From assembly GCA_023055425.1 (NCBI GenBank), contig JALGPY010000004.1, positions 63,883,718 through 63,947,717 on the forward strand: a stretch of DNA of 64,000 bases, in the 5' to 3' direction. Both the position numbers and the translations under genes were made by a program. The notes beneath the pieces are model-generated. The model was not told the origin of the DNA. It ran no database searches and saw only the letters and a list, made by a program, of their open reading frames with translations. Positions 9,090 through 21,646 of this stretch are shown here, piece after piece (the first letter of the stretch is position 1; each line of letters begins with the position of its first letter). Source of the DNA: Linanthus parryae (lineage: Eukaryota > Streptophyta > Magnoliopsida > Ericales > Polemoniaceae).

Positions 9090-11703
9090 ATGTCTCATGA
9101 GGATGATGTCAGTAACAGATCGCCTTCCACGGAGACCACCTCGGGAGAGGAGACCCGCCGTACTCCTACAGCCACCGGTGAAGTTACGACGCTAGAAGCC
9201 TTGGACGCCACCATCCAGAATTAGGCGAAGGCTATCAAAGCTCAATCTGCACAGCTAGAACGGATAATGGCTGTCCTGGGGACTCTCGCTCCAAACCCCA
9301 CACCAGCCACCACCGTCTCTCAGGGAGGAGGAGCCTCCACCACTCAAGGATTGAGAGTGTCAACCACACCACCCAATCCTAACCTGCAAACTCCACCGGC
9401 AACTACGCAGTTACCCTCAATTCAGGGGCCAACAGCTCAAATGTTGCCTCTTGCTACTCACACTCCTCAACCTCCAACTTTGGTACCTAATCCGGCTTCA
9501 CAGTACCCCTTGCCTCCTCCATCGACAACGTGGGGGTGACGTGAATTCACAATATGTTCCTAGCCCTCCTGCGACATATGTGTCGCCTCCGCCTGCGGCA
9601 ACCCCTCCTCCCGCTGCCGAGGGGAGTGCTCCGGAGTGTATGACGTCGCTGCTACGGCGCATAGACACCATTCTGGCTCACCAATCGTTCGCGGATACCA
9701 TCATCCCGAAGCTTGACAACGATCCGCCTATTCCACGAGAGATCTACCTCATGCCTAACCCTGCCGGGTACAAGGCTCCTAAATGGGACAAGTTCGAAGA
9801 TGCCAATGGGAACGCCCATGAGCATGTCATGCGCTTCATTGATGTAATGGGGCCGTATGGAGCTGATCCTAAGCTGCTGATGCGCGAGTTCCCGAAATCT
9901 TTGGGGAACGTTGCCGACAAGTGGTAAAGGACGTTGGAAGCCGGATCCGTAAAGACCTGGGACGACATGGTCCAGAGGTTTTACACTAAGTTCTTCCAGA
10001 TGGAAGAAAAGGTGAAAATGATTCATCTCTCGCGGATGTATCAGAAGCGCGAGGAGGATGGAATAACGTTCATCAAGAAGTTCAGGGCCAAGTCCTTGGA
10101 ATGCAAAGATGTGATACTTGAAAGCAGACTTGTGGAGATATGCCTGCAGTGCATGCGAGACGAGTACAAAGGTATGCTTATAAACCTGCAAACAACTACA
10201 TTTTCGAAGCTAATCGAATGCACGAAGAATATTGAGCCTATAGTGGAGAGACAGAAAAAGAGGAACGCTCCTGAGAGATCCCAGAGCGGGACCACTTTCA
10301 AAATTGGGAGATTCAGCTACAAGAGAGGACGTGAGGCTGAAGTGAATACAGTCTCACCCCAAAAGCAGCCGAAGGTCGTGAACTTCAATTCGCCACCCCT
10401 GCCATGTTCGGTACAGGAAGCGAGCGACCTGTGCAGACAATGTTGCAAGGACGGTATCCTGCCGCCGTTCGAAAGGGCACCCTCCAAGGAGATGGTGAGG
10501 GACCCAAAGTGGTGTGAATGTCACGAAAAGGTCATGCATCCCACGGCTGAATGCAAGAAGCTCAGAATCATGGTAAGCCAAAAGATGAAAAATGGTGAAC
10601 TGATCGTCAGCGATCAAAGGCAGGATGTGCGAAACAATCCACTGCCTGCCCATGCAGAGCAAGAGCCGAAAGGCAAAGAGGTTGCCATGATCTTGATTGT
10701 GGACCTGGAAGAGGTTGCGGAAGATGGTCTACCCATCATTGCCGAGATCCACGACAACGAGGATTACAGTATAGACACGGAGGACGAACGTGCTAATCGA
10801 ATGAAGGGGTCGCACCGATTCAGCAGGTTCTTCGATGAGATGAATTTCTCAGAGAAATGCCGGAAGGAGATGAAAAAGGCGATCCTGAGGATAGCAGAAG
10901 ATTACGAGGAGGATATCATAGTCTCCATTGGAAAGGTTGTCAGGGCATCTCGCTCTACAGAAAAGGTCATAACCTTCTCCGCAAGCGACAAAAAGACAGA
11001 TGCGAGCCACCAGAAGCCTCTGTATGTAACACCAATCATCAATGGTTTGGAGTTCAAAAGAGCGTTCGTTGACGGAGGAGCAGCAGTTAACGTTGTTTCG
11101 CTCCATACTCTGAAGTTAGCAGGAATTCCAGATGACAAAATCGTCAAGCGTCCATCCCCGCTGATGGGATTCGGAAGCGAATCCAGAATGACAATAGGAT
11201 GGATTCGCCTGGGTGTTCAGATCGGCAAAATCAAGTGTTCAGCAAAATTCTATGTCATATATGCGAACACTACGTATCACATGATTATAGGCCGGGCTTG
11301 GATTCATCGCTTTGATGCTGTCCCTTCAACAACTCATCAAGTGATGAAAGCTATCTGGAATGACAGAATAGTTGAGATACCAGCTTCGATAAATCCTTTC
11401 AACATGGATGAAGCGCATCTCAGTGAGGCGGTATGGTACACTGAGATGGCAGATGAGCAAACGCCGGGACCATTAAACCCCACTCCTTTGCCCTGTTGGG
11501 AGGACATCAAAGATCAGTCACCCGCAGGAGTGATGGTGACAAGAGAGGAAGCCAAGGAACAACCGTCTACACGAGAAGAGGCGCCGCGGATTGCCTACCA
11601 GCGAAAGAACGTGTACACTCTGAAAAGGATAGCAAAACATGATCCTGAAGGCAAGGAGATAGAGAGTTTCTACGCCAACGGGAAGAAATGCTATCGCATA
11701 TGA
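9090..11703 (+). pseudogene. Tat gag-protease, broken
   Basis: Reading starts at ATG 9090. The N-terminus is Thr/Pro-rich. A TAG at 9222-9224, a one-base frame change in the G run near 9532-9537, and a TAA at 9925-9927 break it. The following 589-codon frame (9934-11703) holds the capsid-like segment (WDDMVQRFYTKFF), a cysteine region (CRQCCKDG, CECHEK) and an aspartic protease with FVDGGAAVNVV near residue 380 of this frame. Here DGG replaces the usual DSG/DTG, a variant common in plant Tat proteases. Gag packages the RNA and protease matures the polyprotein. Ends at TGA 11701-11703. Confidence 0.8.
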
Positions 11704-11899
11704 AGGTGCGCGGGGGTGTCCTCACGCGAGCATGAGGATGTCCCTGAGCAAATCAATCAAATTGAGTAGGTTTCGGAACTAGACAAACCAATGCCAAGCG
11801 TTCTAGAGGAGAAACTCAAGGAAGCACCGGAATGCATGGAGGAAACCCTGACTGCAAAAGCAGGAGCTGAAGGAGGTATTCCGTAGCCCGAGCGAAGAA

Positions 11900-12984
11900 A
11901 AGAATAGGCCAGTCTTTCTAAGTGCGTACCTCACAGGCGAGGAGGAGGAAAGATTGCTACAACTCCTGACTGAGTACAAAGACGTGTTCGCATGGGAATA
12001 CGATGAGATGCCCAGCCTGGACACGAGCATCACCATGCACCGATTGGATGTAATCCGAGGATCCAAACCGATGAAGCTAGCACAAGAAGCTTTAGGCCGG
12101 AGCTCAGCGTGAAAATTAAGCAGGAAATTGTCAAACTCCTGGATGCCAAATTTATTGAGCCAAATCACCATCCCACATGGTTGGCCAATATCGTGCCGGT
12201 AGTAAAGAAGAACGGGAAACTTTGCATTCGTGAAGACTTCCGAGATCTTAATCGCTTCTGTACCAAAGATGATTTTCCACTTCCCAACATCGACTTACTT
12301 ATCGATTCGACCGCGGGTCATCGCATGTTCAGCTTCATGGACAGCTTCAGTGGGTACAATCAGATCAAGATGGACCCCGAAGATGCACGGAAAACCGCGT
12401 TCATCACACCGGTGGGAGTCTTCAATTACACGGTTATGCGTTTTGGCATCAAGAACGCAGTTGCGACTTACCAGCGGGCCATGATGGCCCTGTTTCACGA
12501 CATGATGCACAAAGAAGTGGAATTCTACGTGGACGACTTAGTTGTCAAATCCAAGGATGAGGCAGACCACCTGGGGGATTTGCGGAAAGTATTCAACAGA
12601 TGCAGAAGCTTTCAATTAAAGATGAACCCCATGAAGTGCGCATTCGAAGTAACATCGGGGAAGTTCTTGGGATGTGTGGTACATCGTCAAGGAATAGAGC
12701 CTGATCCTGCGAAAGTATTGTCCATCACTAGCATGACGGCGCCGCATAACCAAAGTACCTTGAAAACCTTCCTGGGAAAGCTATCCTACCTACGAAGATT
12801 CATCCCAGCGATCGCCGAAATCACCTTCTGTTTCAGCGATCTTCTCAACAAAGATGTTGCATACAACTGGACTACAGAGCACGAGGCTGCGTTCGGAAAG
12901 CTAAAGGAACTGTTGACATCGTCAAAGGTAATGATCGCACCTCAGCTCGGACCACCACTCTTATTGTATATGACGTCAACGTAG
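11900..12984 (+). pseudogene. Tat reverse transcriptase, broken
   Basis: From 11900 the frame reads FLSAYLTGEEEERLLQLL and YKDVFAWEYDEMP, the connector before RT. A one-base frame change near 12100 leads into the main RT frame (12109-12984), with VKKNGKLCIREDFRDLN, FSFMDSFSGYNQIKM and the catalytic YVDD at 12526-12537. It ends at a TAG (12982-12984), after which the same frame continues as RNase H. The stretch 11704-11899 is a decayed protease-RT linker with several stops. Copies RNA into DNA in virus-like particles. Confidence 0.85.
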
Positions 12985-13965
12985 AGGTCTATAGGGGCAC
13001 TCCTGGCTCAGGAGTATGAGGGGCAAGAAAGGCCCATCTACTACATTTCTCGCATAGTGCAGCCAGCAGAATCAAGGTACACGGACATCGAGCGACATTG
13101 CCTTGCCTTATTCTTTATAATAGAGAAGTTGAGACACTATTTTGCTTCGCACAAAGTGGTAGTGGTCACAAAGAGTGATCATATACGGTATCTTCTGACT
13201 CACACTACCCCCGGGGAAAGATTGGCAAAAGGGTATATGATCATTTCTCAATATGACATCACATGTGTTCGACCCCGGGCAATCAAGTCGCAAGCGGTGG
13301 CGGATTTGCTAGCACAGTTCCCCGATAACAGTCATGAGCCTGTGATTGAAGAAGAATCGGAGGGACCTGAAATCTACGCAGTTGAGTTTCCCTATTGGAC
13401 GCTGCATTTCGATGGCTCATCAACAAGGAAAGGTGGAGGCATTGGGATAGTATTGACCAAACCAGATGGAGAAGTCATACAGAAGTCAGTGAAGCTTGAC
13501 TTCGCGCTCACCAACAACGAAGCAGAGTACGAAGCTCTCATCACAGGCCTTTGCGCAGCAAGGGCACTAGAGGTAAGAAACTTGACGGTGATGGGGGACT
13601 CCAAGCTAATCGACAAACAAGCCTTGGGCGAGTATGCTTTGAAGGAGATAAACCTATTGCCCTATCGGACCTTAGTACAAAAACTGGTGCAGCAGTTCTG
13701 CGACGTCAGATACGAGCACAAACCCAGAGCGGACAATAGGCATGCTGATGCTTTAGCTACCTTGGGATCCAAGGTTAGTGCAGATAATTGTCCCGCGAGA
13801 ATCTCGATTGAAGTGCGAACATCCTCGATGTTGACAGAGGACGCGGGCGACGACGAATATGCGGACTGGAGAAAGTCAATCTTGCGTGCCATCGCAGAAG
13901 GCACGAGCAACGAGAATTGGGCATCCAAAAAGGGGTATTGCATACATGACAACACCCTCTACTAA
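12985..13965 (+). pseudogene. Tat RNase H plus second (archaeal-type) RNase H
   Basis: The frame continues from RT with the gypsy RNase H (QERPIYYISRIVQPAESRYT, then LRHYFASHKV). It is followed by a second RNase H domain from about 13390 (WTLHFDGSSTRKGGGIGIVL, NNEAEYEALI, VMGDSK, RHADALATLG), showing the D-E-D-D acidic residues. Dual RNase H is a known mark of the Tat clade. The frame ends at TAA 13963-13965. The first part of the tandem duplication begins within this frame, at about 13889. Confidence 0.85.
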
Positions 13966-14565
13966 AAGGCCCTGGCGGAATACTCATGCGATGTGTCTCA
14001 GAGCAGGAGGGACAAGCGCTGTTAGAGAAGATTCACCAACATGCTTGTGGAGAAAGTGAGGTGTCAATCTATCAGAAAGCTCAGAGGTATGGGATTCACT
14101 GGAAGGACATGCCGACAGCCGCAGCATTGATTCAAGGAAGTTGCAAGAGTTACGCACTGATCAAAGATTCTCTATCAATTGCTCTGACCGACGATGATGT
14201 GGATTGGAGGAAGCCACTGTTTGACTTTCTCAGGCAGGGTATTGTGCCTGAGTCGAGAAAAGAAGCCGAGAAACTAATGAGAAAAGCAGCTCGGTATGTG
14301 GTGCAAGAAAATATGCTTTGGCGAAGGGGCCACGAGGGTAACCTGCTGCGATGTCTAGACACCAAGGAAGCACAAGAGGTAATGGACCTTTCTCATCAAG
14401 TGGAACATTAGGGAGGGGCGAAGTTATGCAGACAGCTCCTCTCGGTCGGTTACTTCTGGCCCACCATGGAAGCAGATTGCCGCACTAAAGTGAGACGGTG
14501 CCAGGAGTGCCAATTCAAAGGTAACCTAGTGCATGCTCCTGCTGTAGATCTACATGCGTTGGGAA
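13854..14565 (+). pseudogene. Two consecutive integrase-N-terminus-like modules, split by Angela
   Basis: Module A (about 13854-14160) reads YADWRKSILRAIAEGTS ... LMRCVSEQEGQALLEKIHQH, then YQKAQRYGIHWKDMPTAA. Module B (about 14196-14510) reads VDWRKPLFDFLRQGIVP ... NLLRCLDTKEAQEVM, then LSVGYFWPTMEADC and RCQEC. Both share DWRK, an N-LxxC segment, an H-rich part and a GY/GIxW motif, so they look like a duplicated zinc-binding (HHCC) integrase N-terminus; only B keeps the C-x2-C pair. Stops at 13963 (between A's halves) and 14409-14411. The copia element cuts the gene at 14566; the gene resumes at 23082. Confidence 0.6.
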
Positions 14566-15995
14566 TGTTGGAATAGATGCCCTAGAGGCAATCTAGTTTA
14601 GTATGAATTTGTAATTGGCTAGAAATTCATTTATTATTTATTGGATATTTAATATAATGAAGTCCTTAGATTTACAATTGTGTTGTTTATCTTAAATATC
14701 CCTAGTCAAGTATAATGATTAAATGGGACAATCATCTATAGACTAGTATGGGGTTGGATTGATATGGAGATATCATGATCCAACACATAGGTGTGCATTA
14801 CGGAATGTTGCACTGGATTGACCCATTACCGAGAAGGCTACATACACGTTATGTTGAGTCACAAGTGCTTCTCGGGTACAATGGTATTGTCATCCTTAGA
14901 CTTGAAGTCACTAGATATTCTAGTTGTGGATCATTGTGATCTTGGTAGCGTTAAACGCTACACCGTAACTGGGTAGTTATAAAGGCGTGTACTGGATACA
15001 ATGAGAAGCAAGCTTAGAGATCGTAGTGGACGTAGAGAGGATTTGCCCCTCCCACATAACGGGAGCAAATATCCAAGGCCACTCGAGGATAGTGCTTATA
15101 GAATGTCTGGCCAGACTCAAATAAATCAATATATGGGATATTGATGTTATTTGCACGAATAAGGCTATTCCATGGATCGAGGAACTAGGGATTGGATATA
15201 CGAGTGTGACTTGTATGTCTCGTGTCCAATCCGGATATGGAGGCAAAGGGATGAGACAATTACTTGTACAAGGTTGTCTAGATGACTATTCTATTAGTTG
15301 GCTAGAATGGATGTTTTGCTAGAAACCGCTCCATATTAGCAAAGAGTTGCTACCAACTAGATAGAACCTATGGGGTCACACGCTATATAGAGTTGTACTA
15401 GATTATGGAATTAATTAATTGGATTAATTAATTAGAAGGATCACTTTGCAAACCCTTGCAAACTTAGTAGGGACTAATTTGCAAGGAAGGGACTAAATTG
15501 AATTCTAGTAGGACTAGAATAAGTCCTTTAGGTAGTTGACAAGGAGTTGTTGGACTATATAAAGGACCCTCCTCCTTCCTTCCCTACAGACTTATGCTCT
15601 AAGAGAGAACATAACAAGAGTAGGAGAGAACAAAGGAGAGAGAGAGCAAGCCACAAGAGGGACGCCGCCCCCTTGCCGCCGCCCCTTGTCCCCGACGCCA
15701 CAAAGGGTGCCGAACCCCTTTTGGTGTCTCGTTTTGCGTGATTTCTTCACCCTCCTTTCAATCCGGGCTAGCACCAAGGTGATTGGAGATCTAGGAACAA
15801 CTCTAGGCGTGGATCAACTATAGAGAACGTGACACTATTCGCGTTTGAAGTCATCAAGGAGAACCCAAAGGTGTGTTTATGATTTCTTACCTTCACTATC
15901 GTTATGCATCTAGACTTGTGATCCTTGGAGGGTTTTGCATGGTTATTTGTTTGATTATGCTTCCGTTTGCGCGATCCATGAATCAAAACCCTACA
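14566..15995 (+). repeat. Angela 5' LTR
   Basis: TG...CA ends (TGTTGG, CCTACA). Contains the promoter described at 15555. Appears identical to 21647-23076 in length and sequence. Confidence 0.95.
15555..15563 (+). promoter_or_regulatory. LTR promoter TATA box (Angela)
   Basis: CTATATAAA, followed by a pyrimidine-rich stretch. Position and context fit the Pol II start of the element's RNA. The same box is at 22636-22644 in the 3' LTR. Confidence 0.7.
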
Positions 15996-17680
15996 GTGGT
16001 ATCAGAGCCACAGGTCATAGAGCATAAACGTAGTTTATGTGTTACATTCTTGTTGTTTTACACCTTAATTTGTTGTTTATCGCGTAAAACAAGACAAATC
16101 AAGCATTGGATGCAATTTGTCAAAGAATTAATCATAACAAGACCCAATTATTGCATTGGATGCATGAATTGGTGAGTTTGAGAAATTTTAGGATCATAGA
16201 TCTAGGGTTTGGGCATCCTTGGGGAAGAAGGAGTTCTCCCACAACAAGGAAACAACCAAACTTGGGCTCCAAGCAAGGAGGTTGTTTTGGAAACAACCTC
16301 CTCAAGGAGGTTCGGCCCCCTAGGGAGCCGCCCCCTTGCTTGCCGCCCAAGCTTGGCGCCCTAAGGGGCCGGGCGGCCCTAACCCGCGGGCCTAGCTTGC
16401 GGGTTTTGGGCCGGGCCGGCCCTAGGGCTTTATGGTTCACTTATTTGGGCCCGGGCAATTGGATTGTTGGGCCCATGGACCGTTTTAACCCTAGAAATCC
16501 TAAAATCAATTAAAATTGACCAAGCGCGTTAAAATTGGATTTTAACTGTTTATGTGCAAATCGCATGGTGATTGGATATGGCCTTAGGATGTGGTTTGAT
16601 GTGGATGTTTAATTTTGTGGTTTGGTTTTACGGCCTGCGAGCCGATCAATTAATTGTAATAATTAATTAGGGTTTTATGGCCTGCGTGCCATTTTTTTTC
16701 TCAACTTGTGAGATTTATTTTATTTAGTATAGATATTAGCTAGTGCTAGATAAAGTAGATTGTTAGCCAAGATTGAAGAAAAGAAGCCCAAAGCCAAAGG
16801 AGCCACAAAAGATGGAGCATGGAGCATGGAGCATTCCACATGACTATGAAGGATGGACCAAAAGATCAAGACGCATGGAGATGTGTGTTTGTTTAGGGTT
16901 CATAGATAATTCCATTGGCTTGGAATTATCTTAGTCTAGAAAAAGGCCATATCCACATCACGTTTAATTTCTGTTTTGTGGTTGTTTATTTATTGTCTTA
17001 TTATTTGTGTGGTTGGTGTATGGATGATGCATGCAATTAGGATAATAAGATAATTAGACAACCCGGATCTATTATTTGGAGTTGTGCCCAAACTCAAATA
17101 GATAGATTAGTTGATATTGATCAACAAAACAATTAAAATTGAAGAAAAATCCCTCAAATTTTAAATATTGTGTTCTTGCCTTCTCGTTATTTAAACACTC
17201 ATTATCATCATTATTTATCAAGTTCGTGCGTGCCAAAGCATGGCGACTTGGTTCATAATGATGGAATGCGATGGCACGTAACAATGTGCAATTGTTTAGA
17301 TAAGAGGTTGAACACAACTAGGCTATTAATTTGATTAAGAAACCTAGAGGCAATCAATTGGGATTATCCATATGGATGGATAAATAAGGAGTTATTTGCC
17401 CAATTGAACCAAGAGTTGCATATGGGATGCAATTGGAATTGTTCCTACCTAAGAAGTAATCGAATTATGGGTGACTTGCCAAAGCAAGCTCATAAGGAGA
17501 TGAAAAAGATGGATCTTGGCCCACTAGAAAATATAATGATATTTTCCGCATTAATATCTTGAGGGTTATTAATCCGTAGAAAAATAGTGGGAGCTATATT
17601 TAATAAGCTAGCCATTATTAAATATAGTCAAAAATTCACAAATACTAAAACTTGCGTATTTTCCTTTTGTAGAATTCCAA
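15996..17680 (+). promoter_or_regulatory. Angela primer-binding site and long leader
   Basis: TGGTATCAGAGCC at 15997-16009 is complementary to the 3' end of initiator tRNA-Met, one base after the LTR. The following ~1.67 kb to the gag ATG has no coding signal; ORFs in it are short and lack motifs. A long leader is typical of Angela/BARE-type elements. A good 3' splice-site-like sequence (TTTTCCTTTTGTAG) sits just before the gag ATG. Confidence 0.8.
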
Positions 17681-20600
17681 ATGGCAAACAACTCATCGAG
17701 TTCACAACATTCCCTACGATCTGTCCTTGAGAAGGACAAGCTCTCAGGAACCAACTTTCTCGATTGGTACAGAAACTTGAGAATTGTTCTCAAGCAAGAA
17801 AAGAAGCTGTACGCAATAGAGGAGCAAGTTCCAGAAGGTCCAGACAATCAGACACCTGCTGCCTTAAAGGCGTATCAAAAGCATGTTGATGATGCTAATG
17901 ATGCGGCCTGCCTAATGCTTTGCACCATGACCTCTGAGCTTCAGAAGCAACATGAGAACATGAATGCTGTCGATATGATCGAACATCTAAAGCAGCTCTT
18001 CCAAGAGCAGGCGAGGGTAGAGAGGTATGAGGTCTCAAAGGCACTGTTCAAATGTCATCTGGCAGAAGGGAACCCGGTGGGACCCCATGTACTCCGAATG
18101 ATCGGGTACTTGGAGAATCTCGCCCGGCTTGGTTTCCCGGTCGGCCAAGAGTTGGCAACGGATCTCGTGTTGCAATCGTTGCCCGAGAGTTATGGACAGT
18201 TCATTATGAACTATAACATGAACGAGATCGTTAAGCCACTGCCAGATTTACTCAACATGTTGAGGACGGCTGAACAGAGCATCAACAAGGGTAAGGGCAA
18301 GGCCATTATGATGGTACATAAAGGAAAGGGTAAAAAGTTTGCCTCTTCCTCCAAGGGCAAAGGCAAGTCAGTTGCTAAGCCCAAGGAACAAGCCCTTAAG
18401 CCTGTTGGTGGAATTGCCAAGGTCGTGACTAAGGGTGAATGTCACTACTGTAGTCAACCTGGACACTGGAAGAGGAACTGCCCAAAATATTTGGAGGACA
18501 AACGGCTTGGAATAGTGATTCCACCACCACCAGGTATTTTTGTTGTAGATGTCAATTTAACTGTCTCTACATCATGGGTATTAGATACTGGATGTGGATC
18601 TCATATTTGTCGAAATATGCAGGATCTAAAGAGAAGTAAAAGATTGGCTAAAGGGGAGGTAGATCTGCGCGTTGGGAATGGAGCAAAGGTTGTTGCGTTG
18701 GCCATAGGCGTTTGCGAGCTATCTCTGCCTTCAGGATTAGTTTTAGAATTAAATAATTGCTATTTTGTCCCTGCTATGAGCAGAAACATTATTTCTATTT
18801 CTTGTTTGGACAAGGAAGGTTTTATTATTTCAATAAAGAACAATTGTTGTTCCTTTTATTTGAATAATATTCACTATTTTAGTGCGCAATTATTTAATGG
18901 ACTTTATGTCCTTGATCTAAGTAATCCTGTCTACAACATTAATAACAAGCGGATTAAAATAAATGATTTAAATCCTGCTTATTTATGGCATTGTCGTTTA
19001 GGCCACATAAATGAGAAACGTGTATCTAGACTCCATAAGGATGGATTGCTGGACTCATTTGATTTTGAATCATATGAGACATGTGAGGCTTGTTTATTGG
19101 GAAAAATGACAAAGTCCCCTTTCAATAAGAAAGGTGAGAGGACTAGTGAGCAATTGGCGCTCATACATACTGATGTGTGTGGGCCATTTGCCACGCCTGC
19201 CAGGGGTGGTTATGTCTACTTCATTACGTTTACTGATGATTACAGTAGATATGGATTTGTGTACCTTATGAGGGCAAAATCCGAATCCTTTGAAGTGTTC
19301 AAGGAATTCAAGAATGAAGTAGAGAAGCAACTTGGCAAAAGTATCAAAGCTCTACGATAAGATCGTGGAGGAGAATACTTGAGCCAAGAGTTTGACGACT
19401 ATCTTAGAGAGTGTGGGATCGTGTCCCAACTCACTCCACCCGGAACGCCACAATGGAATGGCGTGTCCGAGAGGAGGAATCGAACCCTATTGGATATGGT
19501 CCGGTCTATGATGTGTCAAACCGATCTTCCATTATCGTTTTGGGGCCACGCTCTATTAAGTGCAGCTTTTACCATTAACCGTGTTCCATCTAAATCAGTC
19601 ATGAAGACACCATATGAGATGTGGAGTGGGAGGCGTCCCACACTGTCGTTCATGAGGATTTGGGGCTGCGATGTCTATGTAAAACGTTTACAATCAGACA
19701 AGCTAGGGCCTAAATCGGATAAGTGTAAATTTGTGGGGTACCCTAAGGAAACTAAGGGATACTACTTCTACAATCCAACCGAGAACAAAGTGTTTGTTGC
19801 TCGGACCGGCGTGTTTCTAGAAAGAGAGTTTGTCTCTAAAAAAGCAAGTGGGAGGAATGTAGAACTTGAAGAAGTTCAAGAACCACAAATCACAGAACCG
19901 ATTATGGAACATGAACAGGAATCACAAGCAGTTGTGGATCCACCTGTTCAGGTAACACAAGAGCTTCGTAGATCTAGTAGAGTGCGCCAGGAACCCGAGA
20001 GGTATGGACTTCTCGTAACTGATTCCGGTGACACGATGCTCATAGATGATGAGCCTACTACCTATGAGGAGGCCATGAATGGCCCAGACTCGCAGAAGTG
20101 GCTTGAGGCCATGAGATCCGAGATGGAATCCATGTATACCAACAAAGTATGGACTTTGGTGGAACCACCTGATGGGGCGCGACCCATAGGGTGCAAGTGG
20201 GTCTTCAAGAAGAAGATCGACATGGATGGTAATGTGATTACCTATAAGGGCCGATTGGTGGCTAAAGGATTCAGACAGATTCATGGTATTGACTATGATG
20301 AAACCTTTTCACCAGTCGCTATGACCAAATCCATCCGAATCCTACTTGCAATTGCAGCATACTACGACTATGAGATTTGGCAGATGGATGTCAAAACAGC
20401 ATTCCTTTATGGGAATCTCCTCGAGGACGTGTATATGATACAGCCGGAGGGTTTTGAGGATCCAAAGCAAGCCAACAAAGTCTGTAAACTGCAACGATCC
20501 ATTTATGGGTTGAAGCAAGCTTCTAGGAGTTGGAATCGACGTTTTGATGAAGTAGTCAAAGAGTTTGGCTTCATCAGAAACGAAGATGAGTCTTGTGTCT

Positions 20601-21632
20601 ACAAGAAGGTTAGTGGGAGCTCTGTAGCTTTTCTGGTCTTGTATGTGGATGACATACTGCTCATTGGAAACGACATTCCCATGCTGCAATCTGTGAAAGA
20701 TTGGCTAGGAAAAGTGTTTCTCAATGAAAGACTTAGGGGAAGCAGCCTATATACTCGGTATAAAGATCTATAGAGATAGATCTAAGAGGTTGCTAGGCCT
20801 AAGTCAAAGTACATATATTGACAAGGTGTTGAAACGGTTCAACATGCAAGATTCCAAGAAGGGATTCTTGCCCATGTCACATGGAATCACTCTTTCGAAG
20901 AGTGGTTGTCCTTCCAATGAGATTGAGAAGGAACGCATGAGTAGGATTCCCTATGCCTCGGCCATAGGATCCATCATGTACGCCATGTTATGTACTAGAC
21001 CAGATGTGTCATATGCCTTGAGTATGACAAGCAGATACCAATCCAATCCGGGTGAGAGTCACTGGATTGCTGTCAAGAACATCCTAAAGTACTTGAGAAG
21101 AACTAAGGATGCCTTCTTGATGTTTGGCGGTGAGGAAGAGTTGCGTGTAAGGGGTTACACTGATGCAAGCTTCCAAACCGATAGAGATGACTTTAGATCA
21201 CAGTCGGGATATGTGTTTTGCCTGAATGGAGCAGCGGTGAGCTGGAAGAGTTCCAAGCAAGAGACGGTAGCTGATTCTACAACAGAGGCTGAGTACATTG
21301 CTGCAAATAGCGCAGCAAAGGAGGCTGTTTGGATCAGAAAGTTTGTTTCTGAACTTGGTGTGGTCCCTAGCATTGCGGATCCAGTGGAGTTGTTCTGTGA
21401 CAACACTGGGGCGATCGCGCAATCAAAGGAACCAAGATCGCACCAGAAGTCCAAACACGTGCTCAGGAAGTTCCATCTGATTCGAGATATTATCGATAGA
21501 GGAGACGTTCGGATATGCAAGATTCCTACAGATGATAATCTGTCAGACCCGCTTACAAAGCCTCTCACGCAGTGGAAGCATGAAGGGCACACTAGGAGTA
21601 TGGGCATACGAGATGCGCCAGATTGGCTCTAG
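17681..21632 (+). pseudogene. Angela gag-pol polyprotein, two lesions
   Basis: ATG at 17681. Gag (LSGTNFLDWYRNLRIVLKQE) runs to a CCHC zinc knuckle CHYCSQPGHWKRNC near residue 253. The protease motif WVLDTGCGSH is near residue 301. The integrase zinc motif (WHCRLGH ... CEACLLGK) follows, then the integrase core (HTDVCGPF, DDYSRYGF). A TAA at 19358-19360 interrupts the core; the same frame resumes and reads through DRGGEY, NGVSERRNRTL and RT (KWVFKKKID, VLYVDDILL) until a one-base frame change near 20715. The last frame (20724-21632) holds RNase H (YTDASFQTD, EAEYIAA). All domains are present, so protein supplied by a relative could have mobilised it. Confidence 0.9.
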
Positions 21633-21646
21633 TGCAAGTGGGAGAC

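Noticed and set aside
15996..16010. tRNA gene remnant
   Set aside because: Only about 13 bases match tRNA-Met, in the position of a primer-binding site.
15547..16513. ORFs in the Angela LTR and leader (for example 16106-16513)
   Set aside because: They overlap in both strands, lack motifs, and lie in the long untranslated leader of this element type.
19379..21632. Two separate copia genes downstream of gag
   Set aside because: They are parts of one gag-pol reading broken by a stop and a frame change.
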